In this document: positions 52,240 to 60,377 of the stretch, one piece after another
How the letters are laid out: every line of letters begins with the position of its first letter
How positions within the stretch are numbered: position 1 is the stretch's first letter
Assembly (NCBI GenBank): GCA_016714085.1
Contig: JADJNW010000001.1
Location: forward strand, 62,001 to 126,000
Reading direction: 5' to 3'
Source of the DNA: Saprospiraceae bacterium
GTDB taxonomy: Bacteria > Bacteroidota > Bacteroidia > Chitinophagales > Saprospiraceae
Length of the DNA: 64,000 nucleotides
Translations under genes and position numbers: made by a program
Notes under the pieces: model-generated
The model's database searches: none
Seen by the model: only the letters and a program-made list of their open reading frames with translations
What the model was told of the DNA's origin: nothing

Positions 52240-53240
52240 ATGAAAAAAACCTTTTTCTGTGTAGATGCGCATACTTGTGGAAACCCTGTACGGTTGGTGG
52301 CTGGTGGTGGGCATTGCTGAATGGCGCAAATATGGGCGAGAAACGACTCGATTTTTTGAAACATCATGATTGGATTCGAAAGGGTTTAATGTTTGAGCCA
52401 CGCGGCCATGATATGATGTCGGGCAGTATTTTATATCCACCGAGCGATCCGGCGAATGATATTGGGATTTTATTTATCGAAACCAGCGGCTGCCTCCCGA
52501 TGTGCGGGCACGGCACGATTGGTACAGTGACGATTATGATTGAAGAAGGTTTGGTGCAACCCAAAATCCCTGGTGAATTAAGATTGGAAACGCCGGCAGG
52601 TTTGGTAAAAGTTATTTACCAACAAGTAAATAATAAAGTAAAATCGGTGCGATTAACGAATATTCCGTCCTTTTTATATAAAGAAAATCTGGAAGTCGAA
52701 TGTCCTGATCTGGGCGTCATTACTGTGGATGTGGCTTATGGCGGCAATTTTTATGCGATTGTTGATCCTCAGAAAAATTTTAAAGGTATTGAATATTATA
52801 CCGCAGGTGATTTGATTCGCTGGAGTCCAGTTTGTCGGCAGCGACTGAATGAAAAATACGAATTTCAGCATCCAACCGACGAGAAAATCAAAGGTTTGAG
52901 CCATTTACTCTGGACAGGAAAACCCTTATCGGATAAGGCACACGCGCGCAACGCAGTGTTCTACGGCGATAAAGCAATCGACCGATCTCCCTGTGGCACA
53001 GGTACTTCTGCAAGGATGGCGCAATGGTTTGCGAAGGGTAAGCTCAAGGTAGGCGACGAATTTGTGCATGAAAGCATTATCGGCAGCCAATTTATTGGAA
53101 GCGTAGAAGCAGCAACGACTTGCGGCGATTTTCCAGCGATCATTCCAAGTATTGAAGGGTGGGCAAAGATTACAGGTTATAATAATATTATAATCGACGA
53201 TGAAGATGATCCGTATGCCTTTGGTTTTCAGGTGATTTGA
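52240..53240 (+). CDS. 4-hydroxyproline 2-epimerase, frame interrupted at 52309-52312
   Basis: From the ATG at 52240 it reads MKKTFFCVDAHTCGNPVRLV, the exact opening of the family, then hits a TGA at 52318-52320. The remaining frame gives LLNGANMGEKRLDFLKHHDW and the rest of the protein to the stop at 53240. One extra base in the GGGC at 52309-52312 restores VAGGGPLLNGANMGEKR, about 333 aa. The two catalytic cysteines are present in GCLPMCGHGTIG and DRSPCGTGTSARMA, as in epimerases (not the Thr of the dehydratases). It converts trans-4-hydroxy-L-proline to cis-4-hydroxy-D-proline. Error or recent mutation cannot be told apart from sequence alone. Confidence 0.9.
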
Positions 53241-53376
53241 GGGATGGGACACTGATTATTATGATATGATTTGATTTTTTATGATATTCTTATTTTAAAT
53301 GGATTATCTGGCATCCTTCGGTCGCTGTAGGCTTGCCGCAGGTGAGACCGGCATCTCCTAATCTGGTATCTAAAAC

Positions 53377-54621
53377 ATGAAAATACACATTATCCGCGCC
53401 GGCGCGGTGGGGCTTTGTTCTGCCTGGTATTTGCGGCAAGCAGGTTTTGACGTCACGGTTATCCACAAAGATGATCTGTCAAACGGCTGCTCGTATGGCA
53501 ATGCGGGCATGATCGTGCCGAGCCATTTTATGCCAATGGCAGCGCCGGGCGTGATTGCACAAGGTATTCGCTGGATGTTCAATTCTAAAAGTCCTTTTTA
53601 TATCAAACCTCGTCTGAATCTGGAATTATTACAATGGCTTTGGCAATTCTATCGCTCGTGTACAAAGGAAAATGTGCAAAATGCGATGCCGATATTACGT
53701 GATTTTAATAATTTGAGTAAAGAATTATATCATAATTTCGCGCAAACCGAAGGTTTTGACTTTGATTTTGAAGCACGGGGTTTATTAATGTTATGTAAAA
53801 ATCCAAAAACATTACACGAGGAAGCCGAGGTTGCCGAAAAAGCGCACGAGCTTGGATTAGGAGCTAAAGTATTGAATGCGAGCGAAGTACAGGAATTAGA
53901 ATCAGGAATAAAATTAGACGTGGAAGGCGGCGTATTCTACCCTGGTGATGCGCATTGTTATTCTAATAAATTTATGTCGCAATTAAAAACCGCTTTATAT
54001 CATAATAGTGTGAACTTGCTTTCGCAAAAAATGGTAACAGGATTTGAAACTGCGAATGGAAAAATTAATAAAATTATTGTAAATAATAATGAAAAATTGG
54101 ATGTCGATCATATCATAATTGCCGCCGGCTCCTGGTCGGCGAAAGTACTGAAAACATTGGGCGTCCGATTGCTGATGCAAGATGGCAAAGGTTATTCTAT
54201 TACATTAAATAATCCAGAAATTAAACCATTATATCCAACTATTTTACTCGAAGCGAGAGTCGCTATTACACCGATGGGTAATGACTTGCGCATTGGTGGC
54301 ACGCTGGAAATCAGCAATTTATCTCCAAAAATTAATCAGGCGCGCCTGACGGGAATTTTAGAATCGGTGCCAAAATATTATCCCGAATTACATCCTGAAA
54401 TGCCGCAACTAAATAAAGTTTGGCATGGCTTCCGCCCTTGCACACCAGATGGATTGCCTTATATCGGTCGCTCCGAGCGTTTTTCCAATCTTACGTACGC
54501 CACCGGACACGCCATGATGGGCATGAGTCTTGGGCCGGCAACAGGCAAGCTCATTTCCGAAATATTACAAAATCAAAAACCTTCGGTTGATATAAAATTA
54601 TTTAAACCAGAACGGTTTTAG
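53377..54621 (+). CDS. FAD-dependent D-hydroxyproline dehydrogenase (DadA-like)
   Basis: 414 aa, D-amino-acid oxidase-fold dehydrogenase. N-terminal MKIHIIRAGAVGLCSAWYLRQAGFDVTVI is the FAD-binding beta-alpha-beta but with Arg7 (codon CGC, 53395-53397) where the first Gly of GxGxxG is expected. YGNAGMIVPSHFMPMAAPG, EGGVFYPGDAHCYSNKFMSQL and WHGFRPCTPDGLPYIGRS are typical. The expected role is to oxidise cis-4-hydroxy-D-proline to 1-pyrroline-4-hydroxy-2-carboxylate, which the deaminase in the same cluster would use. The Arg may impair FAD binding or be a sequence error. Confidence 0.88.
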   Translation: MKIHIIRAGAVGLCSAWYLRQAGFDVTVIHKDDLSNGCSYGNAGMIVPSHFMPMAAPGVIAQGIRWMFNSKSPFYIKPRLNLELLQWLWQFYRSCTKENVQNAMPILRDFNNLSKELYHNFAQTEGFDFDFEARGLLMLCKNPKTLHEEAEVAEKAHELGLGAKVLNASEVQELESGIKLDVEGGVFYPGDAHCYSNKFMSQLKTALYHNSVNLLSQKMVTGFETANGKINKIIVNNNEKLDVDHIIIAAGSWSAKVLKTLGVRLLMQDGKGYSITLNNPEIKPLYPTILLEARVAITPMGNDLRIGGTLEISNLSPKINQARLTGILESVPKYYPELHPEMPQLNKVWHGFRPCTPDGLPYIGRSERFSNLTYATGHAMMGMSLGPATGKLISEILQNQKPSVDIKLFKPERF

Positions 54622-54712
54622 AAGTTGGAATTACGAGGTACGAAGTACGAAGCGTGGCACTTATATTATTCAAATCCAATTACTCCTATTCGTATTTCGT
54701 ACTTCTAACTTC
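54621..54712. repeat. TACGAAGT word-repeat palindrome between the dehydrogenase and AraC genes
   Basis: Arms 54621-54644 and 54689-54712 are complementary at 20 of 24 positions. Words GTACGAAGTACGAAG repeat, and the right arm forms the last coding bases of the AraC gene. Sister copy at 62892-62966. Confidence 0.75.
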
Positions 54713-55570
54713 GTACTTCTTTTGATACGCTGAAGGTGTAAATCCCGTCACTTTTTTAAAATGTCGATTAAAATTGGACAAATTATTATATCCTACATCA
54801 TAACAAATCTGCGAGATATTTACTTCCTGTTCGTTCAATAATTTACAAGCAGCGCTAATGCGTAATTCATTCAGAAACTGCAAGTAAGACTTCCTGGTAT
54901 GCACTTTGAAATAGCGACAAAACGCTGAAACGCTCAGATTCGCCACCGCGGCCGCTTCTTCCAACATGATATTATTTTGATAATTTGCTAAAGAAAATTG
55001 CAGTACATCATTCAGGCGTTCGCCATCTGCTTCGCGCTGTGCTTCGGTAAAGCTGGAATTGGATAAAAATTCTATTTCTTTACATTCGGAAAATAAATAA
55101 AGCGTAGTGAGCAGATTTTGAAAACGTTGAAAGCCATTTTGCTTTACAATTTCCAGTATCAAATCTTGAAACTTGATTTTCATTTCACCAAAAATGCGGA
55201 TACCTCTCGAAGTTAAATCCAGAAACGCACGTATTTGCTGCATTTCAGGAATATCAAAAAAGCCCTTACCGAAAGAATGCAATTCAAAAAATAAAGAAAT
55301 CGCATAAATTCCGGGGCTATCCGCTTCATAATAAATTGGGTCACTCTTGAGCAAATGCGGCACATTCGAGCCGACCACAAACACATCGCCCTCCTGAAAA
55401 CGATTGATCCCATCGCCCACGAACAGCGTGCCCCTACCCTTTTGGATACAAGTGATCTGCCACTCCGGGTGATAGTGCAAACGATCATAAAAATAAGCCT
55501 CCTCGTCTATTTGCACCCGAAAAGACGACTGTTCCGTTTTAGGAATTCTGAAGGATAAAGCTTTACGCAT
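54686..55570 (-). CDS. AraC family transcriptional regulator
   Basis: 294 aa. N-terminal cupin-like sensor (YHPEWQITCIQKGRGTLFVGDGINRFQEGDVFVVGSNVPH) and C-terminal AraC pair of helix-turn-helices (MLEEAAAVANLSVSAFCRYFKVHTRKSYLQFLNELRISAACKLL, then ISQICYDVGYNNLSNFNRHFKKVTGFTPSAYQKKY). It is convergent with the hydroxyproline genes and a good candidate for their regulator, though no operator was identified. The last residues (EVRSTKYE) come from the adjacent repeat. Confidence 0.9.
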   Translation of the reverse strand: MRKALSFRIPKTEQSSFRVQIDEEAYFYDRLHYHPEWQITCIQKGRGTLFVGDGINRFQEGDVFVVGSNVPHLLKSDPIYYEADSPGIYAISLFFELHSFGKGFFDIPEMQQIRAFLDLTSRGIRIFGEMKIKFQDLILEIVKQNGFQRFQNLLTTLYLFSECKEIEFLSNSSFTEAQREADGERLNDVLQFSLANYQNNIMLEEAAAVANLSVSAFCRYFKVHTRKSYLQFLNELRISAACKLLNEQEVNISQICYDVGYNNLSNFNRHFKKVTGFTPSAYQKKYEVRSTKYE

Positions 55571-55670
55571 ACGCTATCAAAAGTAGTAAAAAGTTAAATG
55601 CCCGACTTATGATAAATATTTTCTATCTTTCCTTTATTCAAAGAATTATACCTAAAATACGCATTTTATA

Positions 55671-56420
55671 ATGAAAAATCAGGAATTGATAGACAGGATT
55701 CACGAAGCAGTCATCGAAAATGAGTTGGCGAAAGCTTTAAAAGAATTAAAAAAAATCGCCAAAGAGACGAATCATCAAAACGCTATTATATTGTTAATCA
55801 GCCAATTAAAAGAAGCAGAAAGAGAACAAATGCTCGACATTGAAGACGAACGTGTGATCAGTAAGAAGGTCAACCGAATTCGCCTGGGAATCCTGGAATT
55901 ACTAAACGAGCTTTCGGCGCAGGAAACTGCTGGCGGCGGCAATCAAGAGGAAATAGAAATTCTGGAAGATTTGTTGGAGGGCTTAGAGATCAATACCCAG
56001 ACTTTTCTGGCGCAAACCAGATTGAGGAAAAAACTGACTACCTCTTTGTTTGAGCGGCATCCGGAGCTAAACAAACAAGAATTGGTGAGTATGCTTTCCA
56101 GTAGCTACGATCAAATGAGCAAACAAGAACAACGATTACATCATGCGATCAGAGGCTATACCAAAAATGTAACGAGATTATATAATGAGCAGGCGCTGAA
56201 AATATTAACGGCGCATCCCGAAATCAAGGACAAGGTAAAACGACTAAAAAAACTGGAGCAGCATTTGGTTATTTGGAAAAGCAAATATGAAAGCATTTTT
56301 GAGCAGGACGATACCGTTTGCCTTGTGTATATTGGCGTAGAGGAGCGCGTGCCTTTCCCAAAAGGCATCGAAAATGATATTCGGGAATATTTGAATAGTA
56401 GGAAAACTGCGGGTGCATAA
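55671..56420 (+). CDS. Protein with an N-terminal effector-associated-domain-11-like (EAD11) region
   Basis: 249 aa, no signal peptide or membrane segment. Residues 1-82 (LIDRIHEAVIENELAKALKEL, NAIILLISQLKEAEREQ, KKVNRIRLGILELLNEL) have the helical layout and KNRIRxALLELLNEL signature I associate with EAD11, an adaptor domain of predicted bacterial conflict systems that pairs effectors and sensors by like-with-like contact. The rest is coiled-coil-like helices with a beta-like end (TVCLVYIGVEERVPFPKGIE). No partner with a second EAD11 is in the window. It could also be a plain helical protein. Confidence 0.55.
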   Translation: MKNQELIDRIHEAVIENELAKALKELKKIAKETNHQNAIILLISQLKEAEREQMLDIEDERVISKKVNRIRLGILELLNELSAQETAGGGNQEEIEILEDLLEGLEINTQTFLAQTRLRKKLTTSLFERHPELNKQELVSMLSSSYDQMSKQEQRLHHAIRGYTKNVTRLYNEQALKILTAHPEIKDKVKRLKKLEQHLVIWKSKYESIFEQDDTVCLVYIGVEERVPFPKGIENDIREYLNSRKTAGA

Positions 56421-56568
56421 CTTTATATAATCATTTAGTTAAAGCTCTAAAGGTTTCCGCCCGTAGAGCAAATCCGCCCCTCCGTCGAAAAGAATCTTTC
56501 ATAAACATTGCAATTATTTTATTGCAACATATCATTATTCTATCATAGAAAAACAAAACACCTAACGC

Positions 56569-57540
56569 ATGAAAGCCTTTATTTATAATCAATACGGCCC
56601 GCCCGAAGTGTTGCAACTTAAAGAAGTCGAGAAGCCTACGCCCAAAAATAATGAAGTATTAATAAAGATTTATGCAGCAACCGTAAATAGAACCGATTGT
56701 GGTGTCCTTTGGGGAAAGCCTTTTATTATACGATTTTTTACAGGATTATCAAAACCGAAAATGCCGACAACAGGAACGGATTTTGCGGGTGTAATAGAGG
56801 CAGTGGGCAAGGATGTAAAATCTTTTAAAATTGGTGATAAAGTTTTAGGTTTTGATGATAGTGGTATTGGCTCGCACGCCGAATATATTACTTTTCCCGA
56901 GCATAAAGCAATTATAATAATTCCCGATTCTATTACATACGAACAAGCGGCTGCCAGCGCGGAGGGTGCGCATTATGCTTATAATTTTATAAATAAAGTA
57001 AATATTAAAGCCGGAGACAATGTAATGTTGAATGGCGCTACCGGGGCGATTGGCTCGGCGGCCTTGCAAATGCTGAAAGCAATGGACGTAAGGGTTACGG
57101 CTACTTGCAGGGCTCAGCATATAAATGTAATAAAATCTTTGGGTGCGGATAAAGTGATTGATTACGAAAAAGAGGATTTTACAAAAGATAATGAAAAATA
57201 TCATTTTGTTTTTGATGCGGTGGGTAAAAGCACCTTCGGCAAATGCAAGCCTTTGCTGCATCGTGGCGGTATTTATATTTCATCAGAACTAGGGCCCGGC
57301 AATCAAAATCCATTTTTAGCGCTTATTACACCTTTATTAGGTGGCAAAAAAGTAAAATTTCCGATTCCTTTCGATCCGAAAAAGAGTTTGAATATCATAA
57401 AAAATTTATTGGAACAAGGAAAATTTAAACCAGTAATAGATGATAAAAAATTCGCATTCGAGCAAGTACCAGAAGCCTTTAGGTACGCGGCAAGCGCTCA
57501 AAAGCTTGGGAATGTAGTCATTACAATTGCCAAAAGATAA
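56569..57540 (+). CDS. Medium-chain dehydrogenase/reductase, quinone-oxidoreductase-like
   Basis: 323 aa. MKAFIYNQYGPPEVLQLKEVEKP and the GroES-like fold at the N-terminus, then NAD(P)-binding AGDNVMLNGATGAIGSAALQMLKAMDVRVTATCRA (GxxGxxG). No zinc-binding Cys/His set, so it belongs to the zinc-free QOR branch. Likely NADPH-dependent reduction of quinones or enones. A related gene lies 0.9 kb downstream (58429). Confidence 0.85.
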   Translation: MKAFIYNQYGPPEVLQLKEVEKPTPKNNEVLIKIYAATVNRTDCGVLWGKPFIIRFFTGLSKPKMPTTGTDFAGVIEAVGKDVKSFKIGDKVLGFDDSGIGSHAEYITFPEHKAIIIIPDSITYEQAAASAEGAHYAYNFINKVNIKAGDNVMLNGATGAIGSAALQMLKAMDVRVTATCRAQHINVIKSLGADKVIDYEKEDFTKDNEKYHFVFDAVGKSTFGKCKPLLHRGGIYISSELGPGNQNPFLALITPLLGGKKVKFPIPFDPKKSLNIIKNLLEQGKFKPVIDDKKFAFEQVPEAFRYAASAQKLGNVVITIAKR

Positions 57541-57589
57541 AAATTAAACATCTTAATATATTTGCATATAAGAAATTGATCTTGATATT

Positions 57590-57665
57590 CCCCCGGGGGG
57601 GCCCCTGGCGGCCCACCGACCACCTGTGAAAACACTAAAGGGGGCGGCCTCCCAAAAAAAAAAAA
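57590..57665. other. Anomalous GC-rich patch followed by poly-A
   Basis: C5G7C4 then GGCGGCCCACCGACCACCTG, AAAGGGGGCGGCCTCCC and a run of 12 A. It lies in the 154-base gap between the first QOR gene and DUF4386 and is unlike any other sequence in the AT-rich intergenic regions here. It contains no gene. Confidence 0.7.
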
Positions 57666-57694
57666 TTTGAACACACTTAAAAGTTATAAAAATC

Positions 57695-58381
57695 ATGAAT
57701 TCGCCTAAAAAAACTGCAAGAATTGCAGGTATCCTGTATTTAATTATTATTATTTGTGCTGGTTTTAGTCAGGGTTATGTGCGTGAAAGCCTTATTGTTC
57801 CTGGAGATGCTACTACAACCGCTCATAATATCATCGCTTCTGAATGGTTATTTCGTGTAGGTTTTGTGAGCGATTTAATTGCTTTTTTATGCGATCTAAT
57901 CATATCTGTTCTTTTTTACATATTATTAAAACCTGTAAATAAAACGCTGGCGCTGATTGCAGCATTTTCGAGGCTTTTGGCACATCCTGCTATTGCAAGT
58001 ATTAATTTATTAAATCATTTTATCGCTTTACAATTTCTGAGTGGCGCAGATTATTTATCCGTATTTCAAGCAGATCAATTGAATGCTTTTGCGTTATTAT
58101 TTCTTGATATGCATAAATATGGTTATTTGATAGGTGGCGCATTTTTTGGATTACACCTCTTTTTTCTGGGTTATTTATTATTTAAATCAGAGCTATTTCC
58201 AAGCATTTTGGGCATTCTGATCGCACTCGCGGCATTGGGTTATGTAATAGAAAGTTTTGGAAAATTTCTTTTCCCAGCATCTGAAGATTTATTTACCTGG
58301 ATCGTCGCCGTGCCCGCCGTTATTGGAGAGTTGTCGCTGACTTTATGGCTTTTAATAAAAGGTGTAAAGAATCCATCTTGA
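57695..58381 (+). CDS. DUF4386 family membrane protein
   Basis: 228 aa with six hydrophobic segments. N-terminal KKTARIAGILYLIIIICAGFSQGYVRESLIVPGDATTTAHNIIASEWLFRVGFVSDLIAFLCD is the family signature, and LFLDMHKYGYLIGGAFFGLHLFFLGYLLFKSELFPSILGILIALAALGYV follows. The function is unknown. It lies between the two QOR-like genes. Confidence 0.9.
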   Translation: MNSPKKTARIAGILYLIIIICAGFSQGYVRESLIVPGDATTTAHNIIASEWLFRVGFVSDLIAFLCDLIISVLFYILLKPVNKTLALIAAFSRLLAHPAIASINLLNHFIALQFLSGADYLSVFQADQLNAFALLFLDMHKYGYLIGGAFFGLHLFFLGYLLFKSELFPSILGILIALAALGYVIESFGKFLFPASEDLFTWIVAVPAVIGELSLTLWLLIKGVKNPS

Positions 58382-58428
58382 TATTTTTTAAAAATAATTT
58401 TAAAATCATTATCATTTAAATAAAAATT

Positions 58429-59402
58429 ATGAAAGCGATCATTATCACTAAATATGGCTCGCCCGATGTATTAGAATTGCAAGAAATTGCTAAACCAAAA
58501 CCCAAAGATAATGAAGTACTTATAAAAATATATGCAACCACCGTCACCACCTCCGGCAGCTTCATGCGAAGAGGCGTTCCATTCATTGCAAGATTATTTA
58601 CAGCCTTAGAAAACCAAATATAGCGATACCTGGCACAGATTTAGCCGGGGAAATAGAAGCAGTAGGAAAAGATGTAAAGCAATTTAAAGTTGGGGATCAA
58701 ATTTTTGCTGCCACCGATACGAATTTTGGCGCTTACGCTGAATACACTTGTATGCCCGAAAATGGCGCAATATCAATAAAACCAGCCAATATGAGCTATG
58801 AGGAAGCCGCTGCCATCTGCGAAGGCGCATTGACGGCCTTGCCTTTTTTGAGGGATGAAGGAAACATTCAATCCGAGCAAAAAGTCTTGATTAATGGGGC
58901 TTCTGGCGCGATTGGTACGTTTGCCGTGCAGCTTGCCAAGTATTTTGGTGCGGAGGTAACCGGTGTTTGCAGTACCCAAAATGTCGAAATGATAAAATCA
59001 TTAGGTGCGGATCATGTTATTGATTACACAAAAGAGGATTTTATTAAAAATGGGCAGACTTATGATATTATATTTGATACCGTAGGTAAGATTTCTTTTA
59101 ATGAATGTAAAAATTCGCTCAAAAAAAACGGAAATTATTTAACACCTGTAATCTCAGCAAGCGTTTTATTTCAAATGTTATGGACTTCCAGAAGTAATAA
59201 AAAAGTAAAATTCGCAGCTACTGGCTTAAGAAAAACAAGCGATAAAGTCAAAGATATGCGCTTCCTAAAAGGATTGGTGGAGGCGGGGCAGCTCAAATCG
59301 GTTATTGATCGTCGTTATCCTTTAGAACAAGCTGCCGAGGCGAGTTGGTATGTGGATGAAGGGCATAAAAAAGGGAATGTAATACTCACTGTGGCATCAT
59401 AA
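58429..59402 (+). CDS. Second quinone-oxidoreductase-like protein, frame interrupted at ~58607-58612
   Basis: Paralogue of the gene at 56569. It starts MKAIIITKYGSPDVLELQEIAKPKPKDNEVLIKIYATTV, breaks after LFTAL with a TAG at 58621-58623, and resumes in the next frame as KPNIAIPGTDLAGEIEAVGKDVKQFKVGDQI through NGASGAIGTFAVQLAKYFGAEVTGVC to the stop at 59400. One added base between TTA and GAAAACC restores RLFTALRKPNIAIPGTD, about 324 aa, aligning with LSKPKMPTTGTD in the paralogue. Same zinc-free fold. Confidence 0.88.
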
Positions 59403-59408
59403 CATGAT

Positions 59409-59436
59409 ATAATATTAATTATAAAATTAATATTAT
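59409..59436. repeat. AT-only inverted repeat after the second QOR gene
   Basis: ATAATATTAAT (59409-59419) is the exact complement of ATTAATATTAT (59426-59436). It may help end the convergent transcripts. Confidence 0.4.
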
Positions 59437-59498
59437 GAATGAATTTTTCATATAAAAAGTCAGGTGGATATTATCAATGTTATATCATTAACTTGATA

Positions 59499-60215
59499 TT
59501 AAAATTCTCGTTTCAAAGCCAGCGTTGGATACACTTGTACTTCATTTTCATCCGTCAATACATGATAGAATATATTAATTCGAGAACCGATGGAGATTTT
59601 GCTGGTTACTTTTAGCCATATTTGTGGGTCGCCGAAAAATGCAAATTTTTTACCATTCATATCTTTCGTAAATTCAATGCCTTGATCTCTATTTTGCGTC
59701 CAGGCAACGAAACTGCCCGCTGTTTGAAGCTTATAATTAAAAAAGCCTTTCCAAAAATAAAAATTGAATTGCATATCATGGCTGCCCTTCGTGAAAGCGG
59801 TGTAACGGTAATTAAGATTGGCACTAAATATCGCACCCTTCCATTGAAAGGGATAAGACACGCCCGCGCTAAAAGCATTGCTGATGTAATAACCATAAGC
59901 CGGCGGCGCGATGCCCAGACCTCCGCTGTAGTTGAGCGCCAGATAAACCTTGGGCTTCCAGAAGCGAAGATTTTGCGAAACCTGTAAAAAAACTTGAGCA
60001 GGATTGCTTTTTTCGCCCGTAAAATCGGTTTGCATTTTTAATAAAAAGGAGCCAAGTGAATCATTTTCTTTAAAATATTCAAAGCTTAAAGAAGGAAAAT
60101 TTTTAATATTAAACTCAGGATCAATAGAATGTCGGAAATCATAATGTAATTGTACTTGCTGCGCTTGAACGAATAAAGTAAAAGCCGTGAAAACGAGAAA
60201 TAATACATTTTTCAT
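59499..60215 (-). CDS. DUF5020-like outer-membrane beta-barrel protein
   Basis: 238 aa. Signal peptide MKNVLFLVFTAFTLFVQA, then alternating aromatic-rich strands typical of a small barrel (VQLHYDFRHSIDPEFNIKNFPSLSFEYFKENDSLGSFLLKMQTDF, VYLALNYSGGLGI, AGVSYPFQWKGAIFSANLNYRYTAF), ending in a terminal aromatic strand LALKREF. I recall this pattern as DUF5020, related to nucleoside-specific channel-like barrels; the substrate is unknown. Confidence 0.8.
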   Translation of the reverse strand: MKNVLFLVFTAFTLFVQAQQVQLHYDFRHSIDPEFNIKNFPSLSFEYFKENDSLGSFLLKMQTDFTGEKSNPAQVFLQVSQNLRFWKPKVYLALNYSGGLGIAPPAYGYYISNAFSAGVSYPFQWKGAIFSANLNYRYTAFTKGSHDMQFNFYFWKGFFNYKLQTAGSFVAWTQNRDQGIEFTKDMNGKKFAFFGDPQIWLKVTSKISIGSRINIFYHVLTDENEVQVYPTLALKREF

Positions 60216-60377
60216 GCGAAATTATTTTTCCGTAAAAGTCTTCCAAACCAGTAAATACGGGCGGAATTGCAACGGAAATATGGCGTAAATGAGGATTCCG
60301 GCAAAATTATATTATATAGGCAGCGTGTAAAATTTCCTTAGTTTTGTTATCGTTTGACGATTATTACATCTTTCAAT

